A stretch of DNA of 64,000 bases from Sinomicrobium oceani (GTDB lineage: Bacteria > Bacteroidota > Bacteroidia > Flavobacteriales > Flavobacteriaceae): the NCBI RefSeq assembly GCF_900119185.1, contig NZ_FPJE01000019.1, forward strand, positions 28,575 through 92,574, given 5' to 3'. The notes under the pieces are model-generated. The model was not told where the DNA came from, made no database searches, and saw only the letters and a program-made list of their open reading frames with translations. Position 1 is the stretch's first letter. Every line of letters starts with the position of its first letter. Below are positions 38,582-47,880 of the stretch, one piece after another. The position numbers and the translations under genes are program-made.

Positions 38582-39405
38582 AATTTTGCATTTTTATATT
38601 CGCCAAGTATTTTAAAGTCTTCCGTCATGATCTCCAGAAGGGATTTAGCCTTCTTAAAGTCTTCGTACTTTTCGAATGTCACATCGACGAAAAATGAATA
38701 TTTCCACGGAGTTTCGATTACCGGGAGCGATTGGATCTTGGTGAGGTTCAACCTGCAGTCACTCATTACATTGAGTACGGTAGCGAGGCTACCTCTCTTG
38801 TGATCTGCTTTGAATTTTATGGATGCCTTGTTGATCTCTTCTTCGGGCAATACCGAATTTTCGGTCTGTACGATGACAAACCGGGTAGAATTATCCTCGA
38901 TAGTCTGTATGTTATCGGCCAGGATCTGCATATCGAAGAGTTCGGCAGCTGTCCGGCTGGCAATAGCTCCTATACCTTGCAATTCCTGCTGGCGAATACG
39001 TCTTGCTGTCTCCGCCGTATCGGCATCTTCGACAAGCTTGATATGCGGATACTGTTTGAAAAACTTCTTGCACTGTAACAAGGCCATCGGATGAGAATAC
39101 ACTTCCCGGATATTGTCCAGTCCCTGTCCCGGCAAAGCCATAAGGTTGTGATGTATATTCACATAATGTTCCCCGATAATATGCAATTGATTATTGTCTA
39201 TCAGGGCATAATTGGGAATGATAGAGCCCGCTATCGAATTTTCTATGGCCATCACCGCAGTATTAGCGGTCTTGTCCAGAAGGCTGTCTACTAAAATGTC
39301 AAACGAAAGGCATTCCAGGATATCGGTATCGTTACTGAAATATTCCCTGGCCACCTGGTGGTGAAAAGACCCTTTGATTCCCTGTATGGCTACTATCTTG
39401 TTCAT
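38578..39405 (-). CDS. pheA: Prephenate dehydratase with ACT domain
   Basis: 275 aa. Periplasmic-binding-like catalytic domain (1-185) with VAIQGIKGSFHHQVA, AVMAIENSIAGSI, YSHPMALLQCKKF and the DNSTRFVIV motif holding the catalytic Thr. A C-terminal ACT domain (about 200-275) has GSLATVLNVMSDCRLNLTKIQSLPV. The usual ESRP phenylalanine-binding motif reads QSLP. It makes phenylpyruvate. First structural gene of pheA-aminotransferase-tyrA-DAHPS/CM. The attenuator leader lies upstream, with a terminator ending 46 bp before the ATG. Confidence 0.95.
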   Translation of the reverse strand: MNKIVAIQGIKGSFHHQVAREYFSNDTDILECLSFDILVDSLLDKTANTAVMAIENSIAGSIIPNYALIDNNQLHIIGEHYVNIHHNLMALPGQGLDNIREVYSHPMALLQCKKFFKQYPHIKLVEDADTAETARRIRQQELQGIGAIASRTAAELFDMQILADNIQTIEDNSTRFVIVQTENSVLPEEEINKASIKFKADHKRGSLATVLNVMSDCRLNLTKIQSLPVIETPWKYSFFVDVTFEKYEDFKKAKSLLEIMTEDFKILGEYKNAKL

Positions 39406-39450
39406 GCTGCAATTACCTGCATATTTTTTGTTATTACGATTTTTAAGACC

Positions 39451-39477
39451 AAAAAAAAGTCCCGGAAAATCCGGGAC
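39451..39477 (-). terminator. Attenuator terminator upstream of pheA
   Basis: On the minus strand GTCCCGG (39477-39471), loop ATTTT, CCGGGAC (39465-39459) and then eight T (39458-39451). It sits upstream of pheA and downstream of the Phe/Tyr leader ORF, so it must be regulatory. The 5' arm GTCCCG is exactly complementary to CGGGAC (39520-39515) inside the leader ORF, giving a mutually exclusive antiterminator. Confidence 0.88.
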
Positions 39478-39506
39478 CAGTCATATATTTTTTCACTCAA
39501 AACACG

Positions 39507-39584
39507 CTATAACCGTCCCGATCTCCCTCTAAAGAAATAAAAGAAGAAAAAATAAAAGTTCCAGTTATAAGCAGTCTGAGTCAT
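39507..39584 (-). CDS. Phe/Tyr-rich leader peptide of the aromatic amino acid operon (PheL-like)
   Basis: 25 codons, ATG at 39584-39582 and TAG at 39509-39507. The peptide begins MTQTAYNWNFYFFFFYFF, then continues with Arg- and Gly-rich RGRSGRL. Seven of 25 codons are Phe, three Tyr and one Trp, concentrated in codons 6-18. The last codons contain CGGGAC, the antiterminator half. With plentiful charged tRNA-Phe/Tyr the ribosome reaches the stop and masks CGGGAC, so the terminator at 39477-39451 forms. Stalling on the Phe/Tyr run leaves it free to pair with the terminator 5' arm. It is too short for ordinary gene finders. Role inferred from design, strongly supported by the promoter and the downstream gene set. 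Confidence 0.88.
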   Translation of the reverse strand: MTQTAYNWNFYFFFFYFFRGRSGRL

Positions 39585-39606
39585 TTGTTTATTCTATTTG
39601 ACGCTG

Positions 39607-39636
39607 CTAAAGTAATTATAAATTTGAAACATACAA
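39607..39636 (-). promoter_or_regulatory. Promoter of the pheA leader and operon
   Basis: On the minus strand a -33 TTG (39636-39634) is followed after exactly 19 bp by TACTTTAG (39614-39607), one mismatch from TAnnTTTG. This is the best two-element flavobacterial promoter in the window. The predicted start near 39601 leaves about 17 nt before the leader ATG. Confidence 0.72.
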
Positions 39637-39808
39637 GAGCGAGAATATATTTTTCTCATTTTTTCTGAAAAAACACACAAAAAATAACAATTCCGAAATA
39701 TGACTCGCTGTTTATTATCATAAGTACCCGGCTTTTATGGCCGTTTACAAAAAGTATCCGGGAGGTAAAGAAGTATAGCAAAACACTTATCCTTCCCGAA
39801 CGTTTATG
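39637..39808. other. Divergent intergenic region between the pheA leader and gldA
   Basis: AT-rich at 39637-39700, then an imperfect inverted repeat around 39727-39767 (ACCCGG / CCGGGAGGT). No gene is seen. The flanking promoters of pheA (minus) and gldA (plus) are listed separately. Confidence 0.4.
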
Positions 39809-39816
39809 TATTTTTG
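39809..39816 (+). promoter_or_regulatory. Promoter -7 element for gldA
   Basis: TATTTTTG, a full TAnnTTTG match, 31 bp upstream of the gldA ATG. It also argues for the start at 39847 instead of the upstream in-frame codon at 39814, which would lie within the promoter. Confidence 0.5.
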
Positions 39817-39846
39817 AGACCGGTTATAATCCGTCAATATGCATTT

Positions 39847-40758
39847 ATGTCTATAGAAGTTATCGATATATCCAAAAACTACGGGGAGCAGCAGGCACTT
39901 CGTTCCGTTTCTTTTTCGCTGAACAAAGGAGAGGTCGTAGGGTTCCTGGGGCCTAACGGTGCCGGAAAATCCACCATGATGAAAATACTTACCGGGTATA
40001 TTTCTGCAGATTCGGGAAGGGCGAAAGTAAACGGATTTCACGTGAATTCCCAAAGAAAGGAAGCGGCCAGAAGTATCGGTTATCTCCCGGAACACAACCC
40101 GCTGTACCTGGAAATGTATGTCAGGGAATATCTCGAATTCAGTGCCTCGATATACCGCGCTGCCGGAAAAAAGATAGATCGGCATCACATAGACAACATG
40201 ATTTCCCTCACCGGGCTTACCCCGGAAGCGCATAAGAAAATCGGGGGACTCTCCAAAGGATACCGCCAGCGTACGGGTCTTGCCGCTGCCATGCTCCACG
40301 ATCCGGAAGTACTTATCCTGGACGAACCCACCACAGGACTCGACCCTAACCAGCTCGTGGAGATCAGGCAACTGATCCGGGATGTGGGAAAGGAAAAAAC
40401 CATACTGCTCTCTACCCATATCATGCAGGAGGTAGAGGCCATCTGTGACCGGGTTATTATCATTAACCAAGGCAATATCGTAGCCGATAAAACACTGGAG
40501 AGTTTGCAGGCAATGACCGAACAGATTATCGAAGTAGAATTTGATTACCGGGTAGAACCCGTATTACTGGAAAATCTCCCGCATATAAAAACGGTCAATA
40601 ACATTTATGACTTTGTCTACGAACTTCACTTTAACACTTCACAGGATATGCGACCTTCCGTTTTCGATTTCGCACACGACAACGGATTGAAAACCTTGCA
40701 ACTGCATCGAAAAAACCGCAACCTGGAAAGTCTTTTTCACGAACTTACCCGGGCGTGA
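39847..40758 (+). CDS. gldA: Gliding motility ABC transporter ATP-binding protein GldA
   Basis: 303 aa from the ATG at 39847, giving MSIEVIDISKNYGEQQALRSVSFSLNKGE. Walker A GFLGPNGAGKSTMMK, signature GGLSKGYRQRTGLAAAML, Walker B VLILDEPTTGLDPNQ, switch His STHIMQEVEAI. Length and N-terminus fit GldA, whose ATPase works with GldF and GldG and is needed for gliding in Flavobacterium johnsoniae. gldF and gldG are not adjacent, as is usual for gldA. A single-gene unit converging on the GIN-domain gene. Confidence 0.9.
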   Translation: MSIEVIDISKNYGEQQALRSVSFSLNKGEVVGFLGPNGAGKSTMMKILTGYISADSGRAKVNGFHVNSQRKEAARSIGYLPEHNPLYLEMYVREYLEFSASIYRAAGKKIDRHHIDNMISLTGLTPEAHKKIGGLSKGYRQRTGLAAAMLHDPEVLILDEPTTGLDPNQLVEIRQLIRDVGKEKTILLSTHIMQEVEAICDRVIIINQGNIVADKTLESLQAMTEQIIEVEFDYRVEPVLLENLPHIKTVNNIYDFVYELHFNTSQDMRPSVFDFAHDNGLKTLQLHRKNRNLESLFHELTRA

Positions 40759-40778
40759 TTTCCGAATCAAATACCGTC

Positions 40779-41522
40779 TTAATACCTGAAAATCAAGGCT
40801 CCCTTATAGTGTCGGGTCACCGTTGTTTCCGGCGGGCGGTTTACGGAAATAAGATCCCCTGTGCTGTAGATATCTCCCGAGAGACGCTGTATCGGGTTTA
40901 CGATGATGTCATTGGAGCTCCGGTGATAAATACTGACGTCCCCGGCTTCGAGACCGGAGGCGTCCACTCTTGAATTTCCCGCTGCCAGGTAGATACTCAG
41001 GGTTTGCGTTTTTCCTTTTACAAAACAGTTCGACAGGTTATTGAACACCATACTGAAGCTGTTAGTATCCAGTTCGAGGTAAAAATCGCCCGTATTCTGG
41101 TAATCGTTCTGATAATCTTCAGAGACTATACGCAATTCCGGATAGGTCAGTACCCCGTCTGAACGTACATCCCACTGGGAGGAATTACGTATCTCCGAAA
41201 TGTCCGGTGCCGTCACATAGACCGTGGTCTCATCATAATCCCTGAAAAGATTACAGCTGATGTCGCCGGAAAGTACCAACTGCCTTTCCTGCACTCTTAC
41301 CCGGATATCATTGACGAGGTTTTTACCAGTTTCCACGGTTACATGATATTCCGTACCTTCCCTGATGACCAACCGGATATTCTCATTGACAAGAATTCTT
41401 GAAAACTCCCCGACCTCAACCTCTCTGCGGATCTTCTCCCCTGCAGTCCGGAAACAATCCCCGGCATCTTCACTGTTACAGGAAAACAGGAGTAATACTG
41501 CCACGACCACTAATTTCTTCAT
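40779..41522 (-). CDS. GIN-domain (DUF2807) lipoprotein
   Basis: 247 aa. Lipoprotein signal peptide with LFSCNSEDAG (Cys about 15). The rest is a putative autotransporter adhesin head GIN domain: a right-handed repeat of short beta strands (FSRILVNENIRLVIREG, VTAPDISEIRNSSQWDV, LSNCFVKGKTQTLSIYLAAGNSRVDASGL). Function unknown; often found near envelope genes in Bacteroidota. It lies 23 bp downstream of the PagL-like gene, probably the last gene of the methionine-linked transcript or of a short envelope unit. Confidence 0.82.
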   Translation of the reverse strand: MKKLVVVAVLLLFSCNSEDAGDCFRTAGEKIRREVEVGEFSRILVNENIRLVIREGTEYHVTVETGKNLVNDIRVRVQERQLVLSGDISCNLFRDYDETTVYVTAPDISEIRNSSQWDVRSDGVLTYPELRIVSEDYQNDYQNTGDFYLELDTNSFSMVFNNLSNCFVKGKTQTLSIYLAAGNSRVDASGLEAGDVSIYHRSSNDIIVNPIQRLSGDIYSTGDLISVNRPPETTVTRHYKGALIFRY

Positions 41523-41545
41523 TGCCTAAGGTTTTTAAAAATCCG

Positions 41546-42649
41546 TTAAAGCCTGATCCCGATACCGGCTTCGACCGCCTCTGCTTTGGCTGCATGTGTT
41601 TTGAGTGTAAGCGCCGCAAAGATCTTCTCACCGAAATACCTTTTGATACCGAGCCGCTGATAAAAACGCCCTTCGAATTCTACAGGATAATAGACGTAAT
41701 ATCCCAACTGGGCGATAAAAGACAATCGGTTTATAAACAGTTCATGTCCTATAAAAACTCCGGCCCTCTTATAATCCTCATCACCGGATATATCATCTTC
41801 GGGATAGGCTATCCCCCTGTAGCGTATATATTCTTTCAGAAAATTGGAATAGAAGACATCACTGCCCAACTGAATAGCGCTTTTTCTACTGATCCTTTTG
41901 TCTGCATAAAAGGAGAATATATAGAACGGATATTGCCCGCTTCCTATAACATCACTCTCATTTATCCCGCTGCGGAATACCATATTATACCGGACGGGCT
42001 CTGTAAACTTATCAATAAACATATTACGGTGATATTCCGGTTCCCCGGGTTCCAGTTGGTAATTCACCCCGATGTTAAATGCCAGGCTGTTTACACTTGT
42101 ATTAGGAGCACGGACATTGGCATTGGAATAATGAATAAAAGAAAAACCGGCCTGAATCCCCCAGCGATCGAAAATCCGTTCTTTTTTGTAATTCAGCATG
42201 AGATAGGTACTGCTCAGGATATGTGAACCGAAAGCAACATTGCGGAAATTATTTTCTTTGTCGTAAGGGTTAGTCGTGTAGGCCAGGCCCTGCCCGATAC
42301 GAAGCACGAGGTTTCGTTTCAGGAAATAAAAATTGTAATGCGCATAAAACCCGTAATTTTCACCGAGGGTTCTGTTCCTGAAATCCTGATAACCAAAAGA
42401 GATGCCGTAATCGGGATAATTATAAAGCTGTTCCCAGTCTTCCTTCCCATGAGTCTTGTGGTTCCAGCTTAGTATAAGGCCGGTGGGATGGCCGGAAATG
42501 AGATGCTGAATATCGGTATTATGCTGAACGATATTACCGTAGAAATAATTGATATCTATATAGGAAGAGTGTTTGCTTCCGTCCTTTTTTTCCTGGCCGG
42601 AAACAAACACTCCCCAAAATACCACGAAGGCAAAAAATAATTTTCTCAT
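41546..42649 (-). CDS. PagL-like acyloxyacyl hydrolase / outer membrane protein
   Basis: 367 aa. Signal peptide (ending near VSGQ), then beta strands of an outer-membrane barrel. IQAGFSFIHYSNANVRAPNTSVNSLAFNIGVNYQ matches the PagL core, where the His and Ser of the HxS motif belong to the catalytic triad of lipid A 3-O-deacylase. The protein is about twice the length of PagL (about 185 aa), with a longer N-terminal part and extra C-terminal strands. Lipid A remodelling is plausible but unproven. It lies 34 bp downstream of metF. Confidence 0.78.
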   Translation of the reverse strand: MRKLFFAFVVFWGVFVSGQEKKDGSKHSSYIDINYFYGNIVQHNTDIQHLISGHPTGLILSWNHKTHGKEDWEQLYNYPDYGISFGYQDFRNRTLGENYGFYAHYNFYFLKRNLVLRIGQGLAYTTNPYDKENNFRNVAFGSHILSSTYLMLNYKKERIFDRWGIQAGFSFIHYSNANVRAPNTSVNSLAFNIGVNYQLEPGEPEYHRNMFIDKFTEPVRYNMVFRSGINESDVIGSGQYPFYIFSFYADKRISRKSAIQLGSDVFYSNFLKEYIRYRGIAYPEDDISGDEDYKRAGVFIGHELFINRLSFIAQLGYYVYYPVEFEGRFYQRLGIKRYFGEKIFAALTLKTHAAKAEAVEAGIGIRL

Positions 42650-42683
42650 GCTGCCCGATTAGGCACAAAAGTATGTTTTATTT

Positions 42684-43637
42684 TTAAAAAACCGATGAAG
42701 CCACTGCCTTGATATTGTCAGATTTTCCCATAGAATAGTAATGTAAAACCGGCACCCCGGCTGCTTTCAGTTCTTTAGACTGCTGAATACACCATTCTAT
42801 CCCTACCTGTCGGACTTCTTTATTATCCTTACATTGCTCTATGGCACGGATAAGCTCTTCCGGAAGGTCTATTTTGAATACCTGCGGTAACAGTTGCAGA
42901 TGGCGTTTCACTGCAATGGGTTTGATCCCGGGAATAATCGGAACTGTAATTCCCATACTTTTCGCTTTTTCGACAAACTCAAAGAACTTACTGTTGTCAA
43001 AAAACATCTGGGTTACGATATAATCTGCTCCGGCATCGATCTTCTCCTGCAATTTTTTCAGGTCATAGTCCAGCGAAGGAGCTTCCAGGTGTTTTTCCGG
43101 GTATCCGGCCACACCGATACAAAAATCGGGCATGTTATTGGATTCTACCACATCGTGCAGATATTTCCCCCGGGTGATATTCTTGATCTGGCTTACGAGT
43201 TCGTTGGCGTAGGTATGTCCCCCTCTTGTCGGTTCGAAATAACGTTGATGCTTCATCGCATCGCCGCGGAGCGCCATCACATTGTCTATCCCCAGATAAT
43301 GGCAATCTACCAGCATATACTCTGTCTCTTCACATGTAAATCCACCACAGAGTACATGGGGCACGGTATCTACCTGGTACTTGTGTTTAATAGACGCGCA
43401 TATCCCCACGGTTCCGGGTCGCATCCGCACGATCTTACGGTCGAGCAGTCCTTCCCGTTCTATATAGATATATTCCTCTCTGGAAGTCGTCACGTCTATA
43501 AACGGTGGCTTAAACTCCATCAGGGGATCGATATTATTGTATAATTCCTGTATATTCCCTCCTTTGGGCGGTGGCACCACTTCAAACGAAAACAGGGTGT
43601 TTCCCTTGGCCTGTTCTATGTGTTCTGTTACTTTCAT
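42684..43637 (-). CDS. metF: Methylenetetrahydrofolate reductase
   Basis: 317 aa. TIM barrel with FSFEVVPPPKGGN at the N-terminus, DVTTSRE, VPHVLCGGFTCEETEYML, NVMALRGDAMKHQ and YIVTQMFFDNSKF. It reduces 5,10-methylene-THF to 5-methyl-THF with a flavin, supplying MetH. Third gene of the group metH-N, metH-C, metF on the minus strand. The 115-bp gap from metH-C shows no terminator, so SAM-riboswitch control may extend to it. Confidence 0.96.
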   Translation of the reverse strand: MKVTEHIEQAKGNTLFSFEVVPPPKGGNIQELYNNIDPLMEFKPPFIDVTTSREEYIYIEREGLLDRKIVRMRPGTVGICASIKHKYQVDTVPHVLCGGFTCEETEYMLVDCHYLGIDNVMALRGDAMKHQRYFEPTRGGHTYANELVSQIKNITRGKYLHDVVESNNMPDFCIGVAGYPEKHLEAPSLDYDLKKLQEKIDAGADYIVTQMFFDNSKFFEFVEKAKSMGITVPIIPGIKPIAVKRHLQLLPQVFKIDLPEELIRAIEQCKDNKEVRQVGIEWCIQQSKELKAAGVPVLHYYSMGKSDNIKAVASSVF

Positions 43638-43752
43638 GTTTTATTTTCCGGCTGTCACCGGAATTTGGGTTTAACTTTTTTATATGCTTTTGGCCGTTTA
43701 GGTCCCAACGGCATGTCGGGTATCCGTTATGGTTGTCAACGGCACCGCTGTA

Positions 43753-46551
43753 TTAATCTGCAATATTCGGGTTGAGCCATTTCCTGGCCTCATCAACAGA
43801 GATACCCCGTCTTACCGCATAATCGGCAACCTGGTCGTCTTTGATCTTCCCGAGGCCAAAATACTTACTTTCCGGATGGCCGAAATAGTATCCGGAGACC
43901 GAAGATGCCGGCCACATGGCCAGGCTTTCGGTTAGCCGGACTCCTGTGTTTTCTTCGGCATGAAGCAAACGCCAGAGCGTATTTTTCTCCAGGTGATCCG
44001 GGCAGGCCGGATAACCGGGAGCCGGACGGATACCTTTATAGGATTCTCTGATCAGTTCTTCATTGGTAAGATCTTCACCGGAATCGTATCCCCAGAATTC
44101 GGTCCTTACTTTTTTGTGCAGGTACTCCGCAAAAGCTTCGGCAAACCGGTCGGCCAGGGCTTTTACCATAATGGAATTATAATCATCGTATTCCTTTTCA
44201 AAGGCTGCAGCTTTTTCTTCCACTCCGAAACCTGTGGTTACACAAAACGCACCTACATAGTCGCGTACACCTGAAGTTTCGGGAGCCACAAAATCTGCCA
44301 ATGCTATATTGGCTGCCCTTTTATTCTTTTTCGACTGCTGCCGCAATGTCAGCAGGGTTTCGGTGTGCTTACCGTTTTCGTCATATATAGCGATATCGTC
44401 ATCGTTTACCTGGTTGGCCGGGAACAATCCGTAAACTCCTTTGGTTTGCAACCATCGTTCACGCACCAGGACCTCCAGCATTTTTTTCGCATCGTCATAA
44501 AGCGATCTCGCCTGCTCCCCAACTACCGGATCGGTGAGTATTTCGGGGTATTTACCATGCAGATCCCAGGTCCTGAAAAACGGGGTCCAGTCTATGTAAT
44601 CCAGCAGCTCTTCGAGCGAGGCTTCTATCTTATATACCCCGGTCTTTCGAGGCACCACGGGACGGTAATTATCCCAATCGAGCAGGAGCTTGTTTTTCCT
44701 TGCCTCTTCGATATCCAGATACTCTTTTACTTTGGAGCGATTGAGGAATCCTTCCCTGAGTTTGTCGTATTCTTCCCTGATGGAGCGGCAGTATGCAACC
44801 TTTGTTTTCTCATTGAGCAGGTTACTGGCCACAGTTACGGCTCTGGACGCATCGTTAACATGCACCACGGTCTCCCGGTATGCAGGGGCGATCTTTACAG
44901 CCGTATGCGCACGGGAGGTCGTTGCCCCACCGATAAGTACCGGAATGCGTATACTGAGTTTATCCAGTTCTTTAGCCAGGTACACCATCTCGTCCAGCGA
45001 AGGCGTTATGAGTCCACTTAACCCTATAATATCTACATTTTCATCGATGGCTGTCTGAATGATCTTTTCGGGCGGAACCATCACCCCGAGGTCTACAACT
45101 TCATAATTGTTACAACCCAGTACCACGCTCACGATATTTTTTCCGATATCGTGAACATCCCCCTTAACGGTTGCCATTAATATTTTACCTACGGCTCTCG
45201 ATCCGCCTTCACCTGCCGGAAGGTTTTTCTTTTCCTCTTCTATAAAAGGCAACAGGTAGGCTACGGCACGCTTCATCACCCGCGCCGACTTTACCACCTG
45301 AGGCAAAAACATCTTACCGCTTCCGAAAAGGTCTCCCACTACATTCATCCCGTTCATCAGGTAAGTCTCTATCACTTCTATAGGACGGTCTACCTGTGTA
45401 CGGGCCTCTTCCACATCGGTTTCTATAAATTCGTCCACACCCTTTACCAGGGCATGGGTTATCCGCTCCTGCAACCCTTCGTTACGCCATTCCTGTAGTT
45501 TTTTCTCGGAAGTCTTTCCACTGTCCTTTACCTGTTCGGCGTAATCGAGCAGACGTTCGGTAGCGTCATCCCTGCGATCGAGCAGTACGTCTTCTATGTG
45601 TACCAGTAACTCTTTGGATATCTCATCGTACACCTCCAGCATTTCGGGGTTTACAATACCCATGTTCATACCGTGCTGTACGGCATGATACAGGAAAGCA
45701 GCGTTCATCGCTTCACGGACCACATTATTCCCACGGAACGAGAACGATACGTTGCTGACCCCTCCACTGACATTGGCATAGGGCAGGTTCTCCCTGATCC
45801 ATTTTGTCGCCCGGAAAAAGTCTATAGCGTTCTTGCGGTGTTCGTCCATCCCGGTCCCTACCGGGAAAATATTGGGATCGAAAATAATATCTTCGGGAGC
45901 AAAACTTACTTTATTGACAAGAATGTCATACGATCGTTTACAGATCGCTATCCGGCGTTCGTATGTATCAGCCTGTCCCACTTCGTCAAAAGCCATCACG
46001 ATAACTGCCGCACCGTAGCGTCTTATGGTCCTGGCATGTTTTATAAAGAGTGCTTCGCCTTCCTTTAAACTGATGGAGTTTACGATACACTTTCCCTGCA
46101 CGACTTTGAGCCCGGCTTCGATAATTTCCCATTTGGAACTGTCGATCACCACGGGGACCCGGGCTATATCGGGTTCAGAAGCAATGAGGTTCAGAAAGGT
46201 GGTCATCGCCTGCACACCATCGATCATCCCTTCATCCATGTTTATATCGATGATCTGTGCTCCTCCCTCCACCTGAGCTCTGGCCACATCGAGGGCTTCC
46301 TGATATTTTTCTTCTTTGACCAGACGAAGAAATCTTCGGGAACCGGTGACATTGGTCCGCTCCCCGATATTGATAAAATTACTCTCGGGCGTAATAATCA
46401 AAGGCTCCAGTCCGGAAAGTTTTAACGGACGGGGAGGTCTGTCTTCCGGTAACGGATCGTTATATCGTTGTTCTTCTGTATTTCCTTTTCCCACGGATCT
46501 CGGTATTAAATGGGTCGCCTCCGACCTTGGTTTTGCCGTCTGTACGGCCAA
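43753..46551 (-). CDS. metH: Methionine synthase, C-terminal part (pterin, B12 and activation domains)
   Basis: Up to 932 aa. Pterin-binding domain (about 50-320, [24 protein letters not shown]), B12 cap helices, cobalamin-binding domain with [11 protein letters not shown] (His lower ligand) and SAM-dependent reactivation domain ([12 protein letters not shown]). The homocysteine-binding half is encoded by the gene just upstream in another frame; a two-gene MetH is, to my knowledge, usual in flavobacteria. The start is unclear: no ATG occurs before [12 protein letters not shown] at 46551 and GTG at 46494 are the candidates, and the frame stays open further upstream into the N-part gene. Confidence 0.9.
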   Translation of the reverse strand: MAVQTAKPRSEATHLIPRSVGKGNTEEQRYNDPLPEDRPPRPLKLSGLEPLIITPESNFINIGERTNVTGSRRFLRLVKEEKYQEALDVARAQVEGGAQIIDINMDEGMIDGVQAMTTFLNLIASEPDIARVPVVIDSSKWEIIEAGLKVVQGKCIVNSISLKEGEALFIKHARTIRRYGAAVIVMAFDEVGQADTYERRIAICKRSYDILVNKVSFAPEDIIFDPNIFPVGTGMDEHRKNAIDFFRATKWIRENLPYANVSGGVSNVSFSFRGNNVVREAMNAAFLYHAVQHGMNMGIVNPEMLEVYDEISKELLVHIEDVLLDRRDDATERLLDYAEQVKDSGKTSEKKLQEWRNEGLQERITHALVKGVDEFIETDVEEARTQVDRPIEVIETYLMNGMNVVGDLFGSGKMFLPQVVKSARVMKRAVAYLLPFIEEEKKNLPAGEGGSRAVGKILMATVKGDVHDIGKNIVSVVLGCNNYEVVDLGVMVPPEKIIQTAIDENVDIIGLSGLITPSLDEMVYLAKELDKLSIRIPVLIGGATTSRAHTAVKIAPAYRETVVHVNDASRAVTVASNLLNEKTKVAYCRSIREEYDKLREGFLNRSKVKEYLDIEEARKNKLLLDWDNYRPVVPRKTGVYKIEASLEELLDYIDWTPFFRTWDLHGKYPEILTDPVVGEQARSLYDDAKKMLEVLVRERWLQTKGVYGLFPANQVNDDDIAIYDENGKHTETLLTLRQQSKKNKRAANIALADFVAPETSGVRDYVGAFCVTTGFGVEEKAAAFEKEYDDYNSIMVKALADRFAEAFAEYLHKKVRTEFWGYDSGEDLTNEELIRESYKGIRPAPGYPACPDHLEKNTLWRLLHAEENTGVRLTESLAMWPASSVSGYYFGHPESKYFGLGKIKDDQVADYAVRRGISVDEARKWLNPNIAD

Positions 46552-46591
46552 ATACTGTTTTGTGTACGCATGCTGTCGCTTGGATTTCGGC

Positions 46592-47593
46592 CTATGCGGA
46601 CATTCCCAGTTTCCTGGGTTTGTAAAGAGCTGCTACTTCTGCTACGAGCCGGATATGGGCCGGGGTAGTCCCGCAGCATCCCCCTATAATATTCACCAGG
46701 TTATCCTCGAGATATTCCCTGATCTGGGCCTGCATCTCTTCCGGCGTTTCGTCGTATTCGCCGAACGCATTGGGTAACCCCGCATTGGGATGCGCCGATA
46801 TATTCAGATCGGTATTTTGTCCGAGTCTTTTGAGATAGGGTTTTAACTGGTCTGCGCCAAGTGCACAATTGAAGCCTACACTAAGCAGGGAAATATGCGA
46901 TATGGAGATAAGAAAAGCTTCTACGGTCTGTCCGGACAATGTCCTTCCCGAAGCATCGGTGATGGTTCCACTGACCATGACCGGGGTATCCAGCCCCCGC
47001 TCTTCTTTCACCTCTTCTATGGCAAACAGTGCAGCCTTGGCATTCAGGGTATCGAAAATGGTTTCGACCAGCAGTATATCCACTCCTCCGTCTATAAGCG
47101 CTTCTACCTGCAGTTTGTAGGCTATACGTAATTGATCGAATGTAATAGCCCTGTACCCGGGATCGTTGACATCGGGCGACATACTCGCCGTTCTGTTGGT
47201 CGGACCGATTGCTCCGGCGACGAATCTCGGTTTTTGCGGATGCTCAGCAGTGAACCTGTCAGCGACTTCCCTGGCTATACGTGCAGACTCGTAATTGAGT
47301 TCATAGACCAGATCTTCCATGTGATAATCGGCCATAGCTATCGTGGTGCCCGAAAATGTATTGGTTTCGACAATATCGGCACCGGCTTCAAAATACTTGA
47401 CGTGTATTTCGGCTATGGCTTCGGGTTGTGTGATAGAGAGCAGGTCATTATTGCCTTTCAACGGATGGGCATAATCCTTAAAACGCTCTCCCCGGAAATC
47501 TTCTTCCGTAAAATCGTATTGCTGTAACATGGTCCCCATGGCCCCGTCCAGTACCAATATTCTTTTCTGAAGCTCTGTTTGTATAGCACTCAT
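46592..47593 (-). CDS. metH: Methionine synthase, homocysteine S-methyltransferase part
   Basis: 333 aa. TIM barrel with [26 protein letters not shown], and the zinc-binding cysteines in [11 protein letters not shown] and [11 protein letters not shown]. It provides the homocysteine-activating half of cobalamin-dependent methionine synthase, and the downstream gene supplies the rest. It ends at KPRKLGMSA, just where the linker to the pterin domain lies in one-piece MetH. The gap to the next gene is at most 40 bp. The start codon is 106 bp downstream of the SAM riboswitch. Confidence 0.93.
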   Translation of the reverse strand: MSAIQTELQKRILVLDGAMGTMLQQYDFTEEDFRGERFKDYAHPLKGNNDLLSITQPEAIAEIHVKYFEAGADIVETNTFSGTTIAMADYHMEDLVYELNYESARIAREVADRFTAEHPQKPRFVAGAIGPTNRTASMSPDVNDPGYRAITFDQLRIAYKLQVEALIDGGVDILLVETIFDTLNAKAALFAIEEVKEERGLDTPVMVSGTITDASGRTLSGQTVEAFLISISHISLLSVGFNCALGADQLKPYLKRLGQNTDLNISAHPNAGLPNAFGEYDETPEEMQAQIREYLEDNLVNIIGGCCGTTPAHIRLVAEVAALYKPRKLGMSA

Positions 47594-47699
47594 AAGATCT
47601 GTTGTTTTGTCTCTTGTAACGGATTACCGAACCCGAAACAGAAAACTTTTATACTGTATGCGTTATCAGAAAACAGGGAGAAATACGGGAAGTATTTGC

Positions 47700-47810
47700 G
47701 TCATCTGTCCCCATGTCGCCACAGGGGTAGAATTTAGCACCTTCTCCGCTTCAGGCACGGAGGGTTGCTAAGGCTTCACCGGGTCTATTCCCTCTGCCTT
47801 TCTTGATAAC
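47700..47810 (-). ncRNA. SAM-I (S-box) riboswitch
   Basis: On the minus strand, P1 arms GTTATC (47810-47805) and GATGAC (47705-47700) enclose the family core: AAGAAAGGCAGAGGGAA, ACCCGGTGAAGCC, TAGCAACC, a P3 stem CTCCG/CGGAG, AAGGTGCTAAATTC and a P4 stem CCCC/GGGG. It binds SAM and should lower metH expression when SAM is high. No intrinsic terminator follows. A downstream GATAAC (47667-47662) is fully complementary to the 5' arm of P1 and could be an alternative partner, so control may be translational or by alternative pairing. Confidence 0.95.
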
Positions 47811-47832
47811 TTCAATAAATTCAGAATGCAAA

Positions 47833-47840
47833 GAAATGTA
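47833..47840 (-). promoter_or_regulatory. Promoter -7 element for the SAM riboswitch / met genes
   Basis: The minus strand reads TACATTTC, one mismatch from TAnnTTTG, 22 bp before the riboswitch P1. A TTG lies 16 bp further upstream, shorter than the usual 19-bp spacing. Confidence 0.4.
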
Positions 47841-47880
47841 ATACCTTTTTCTTTTGCAAATGAATTGTTGATTTTTATTG

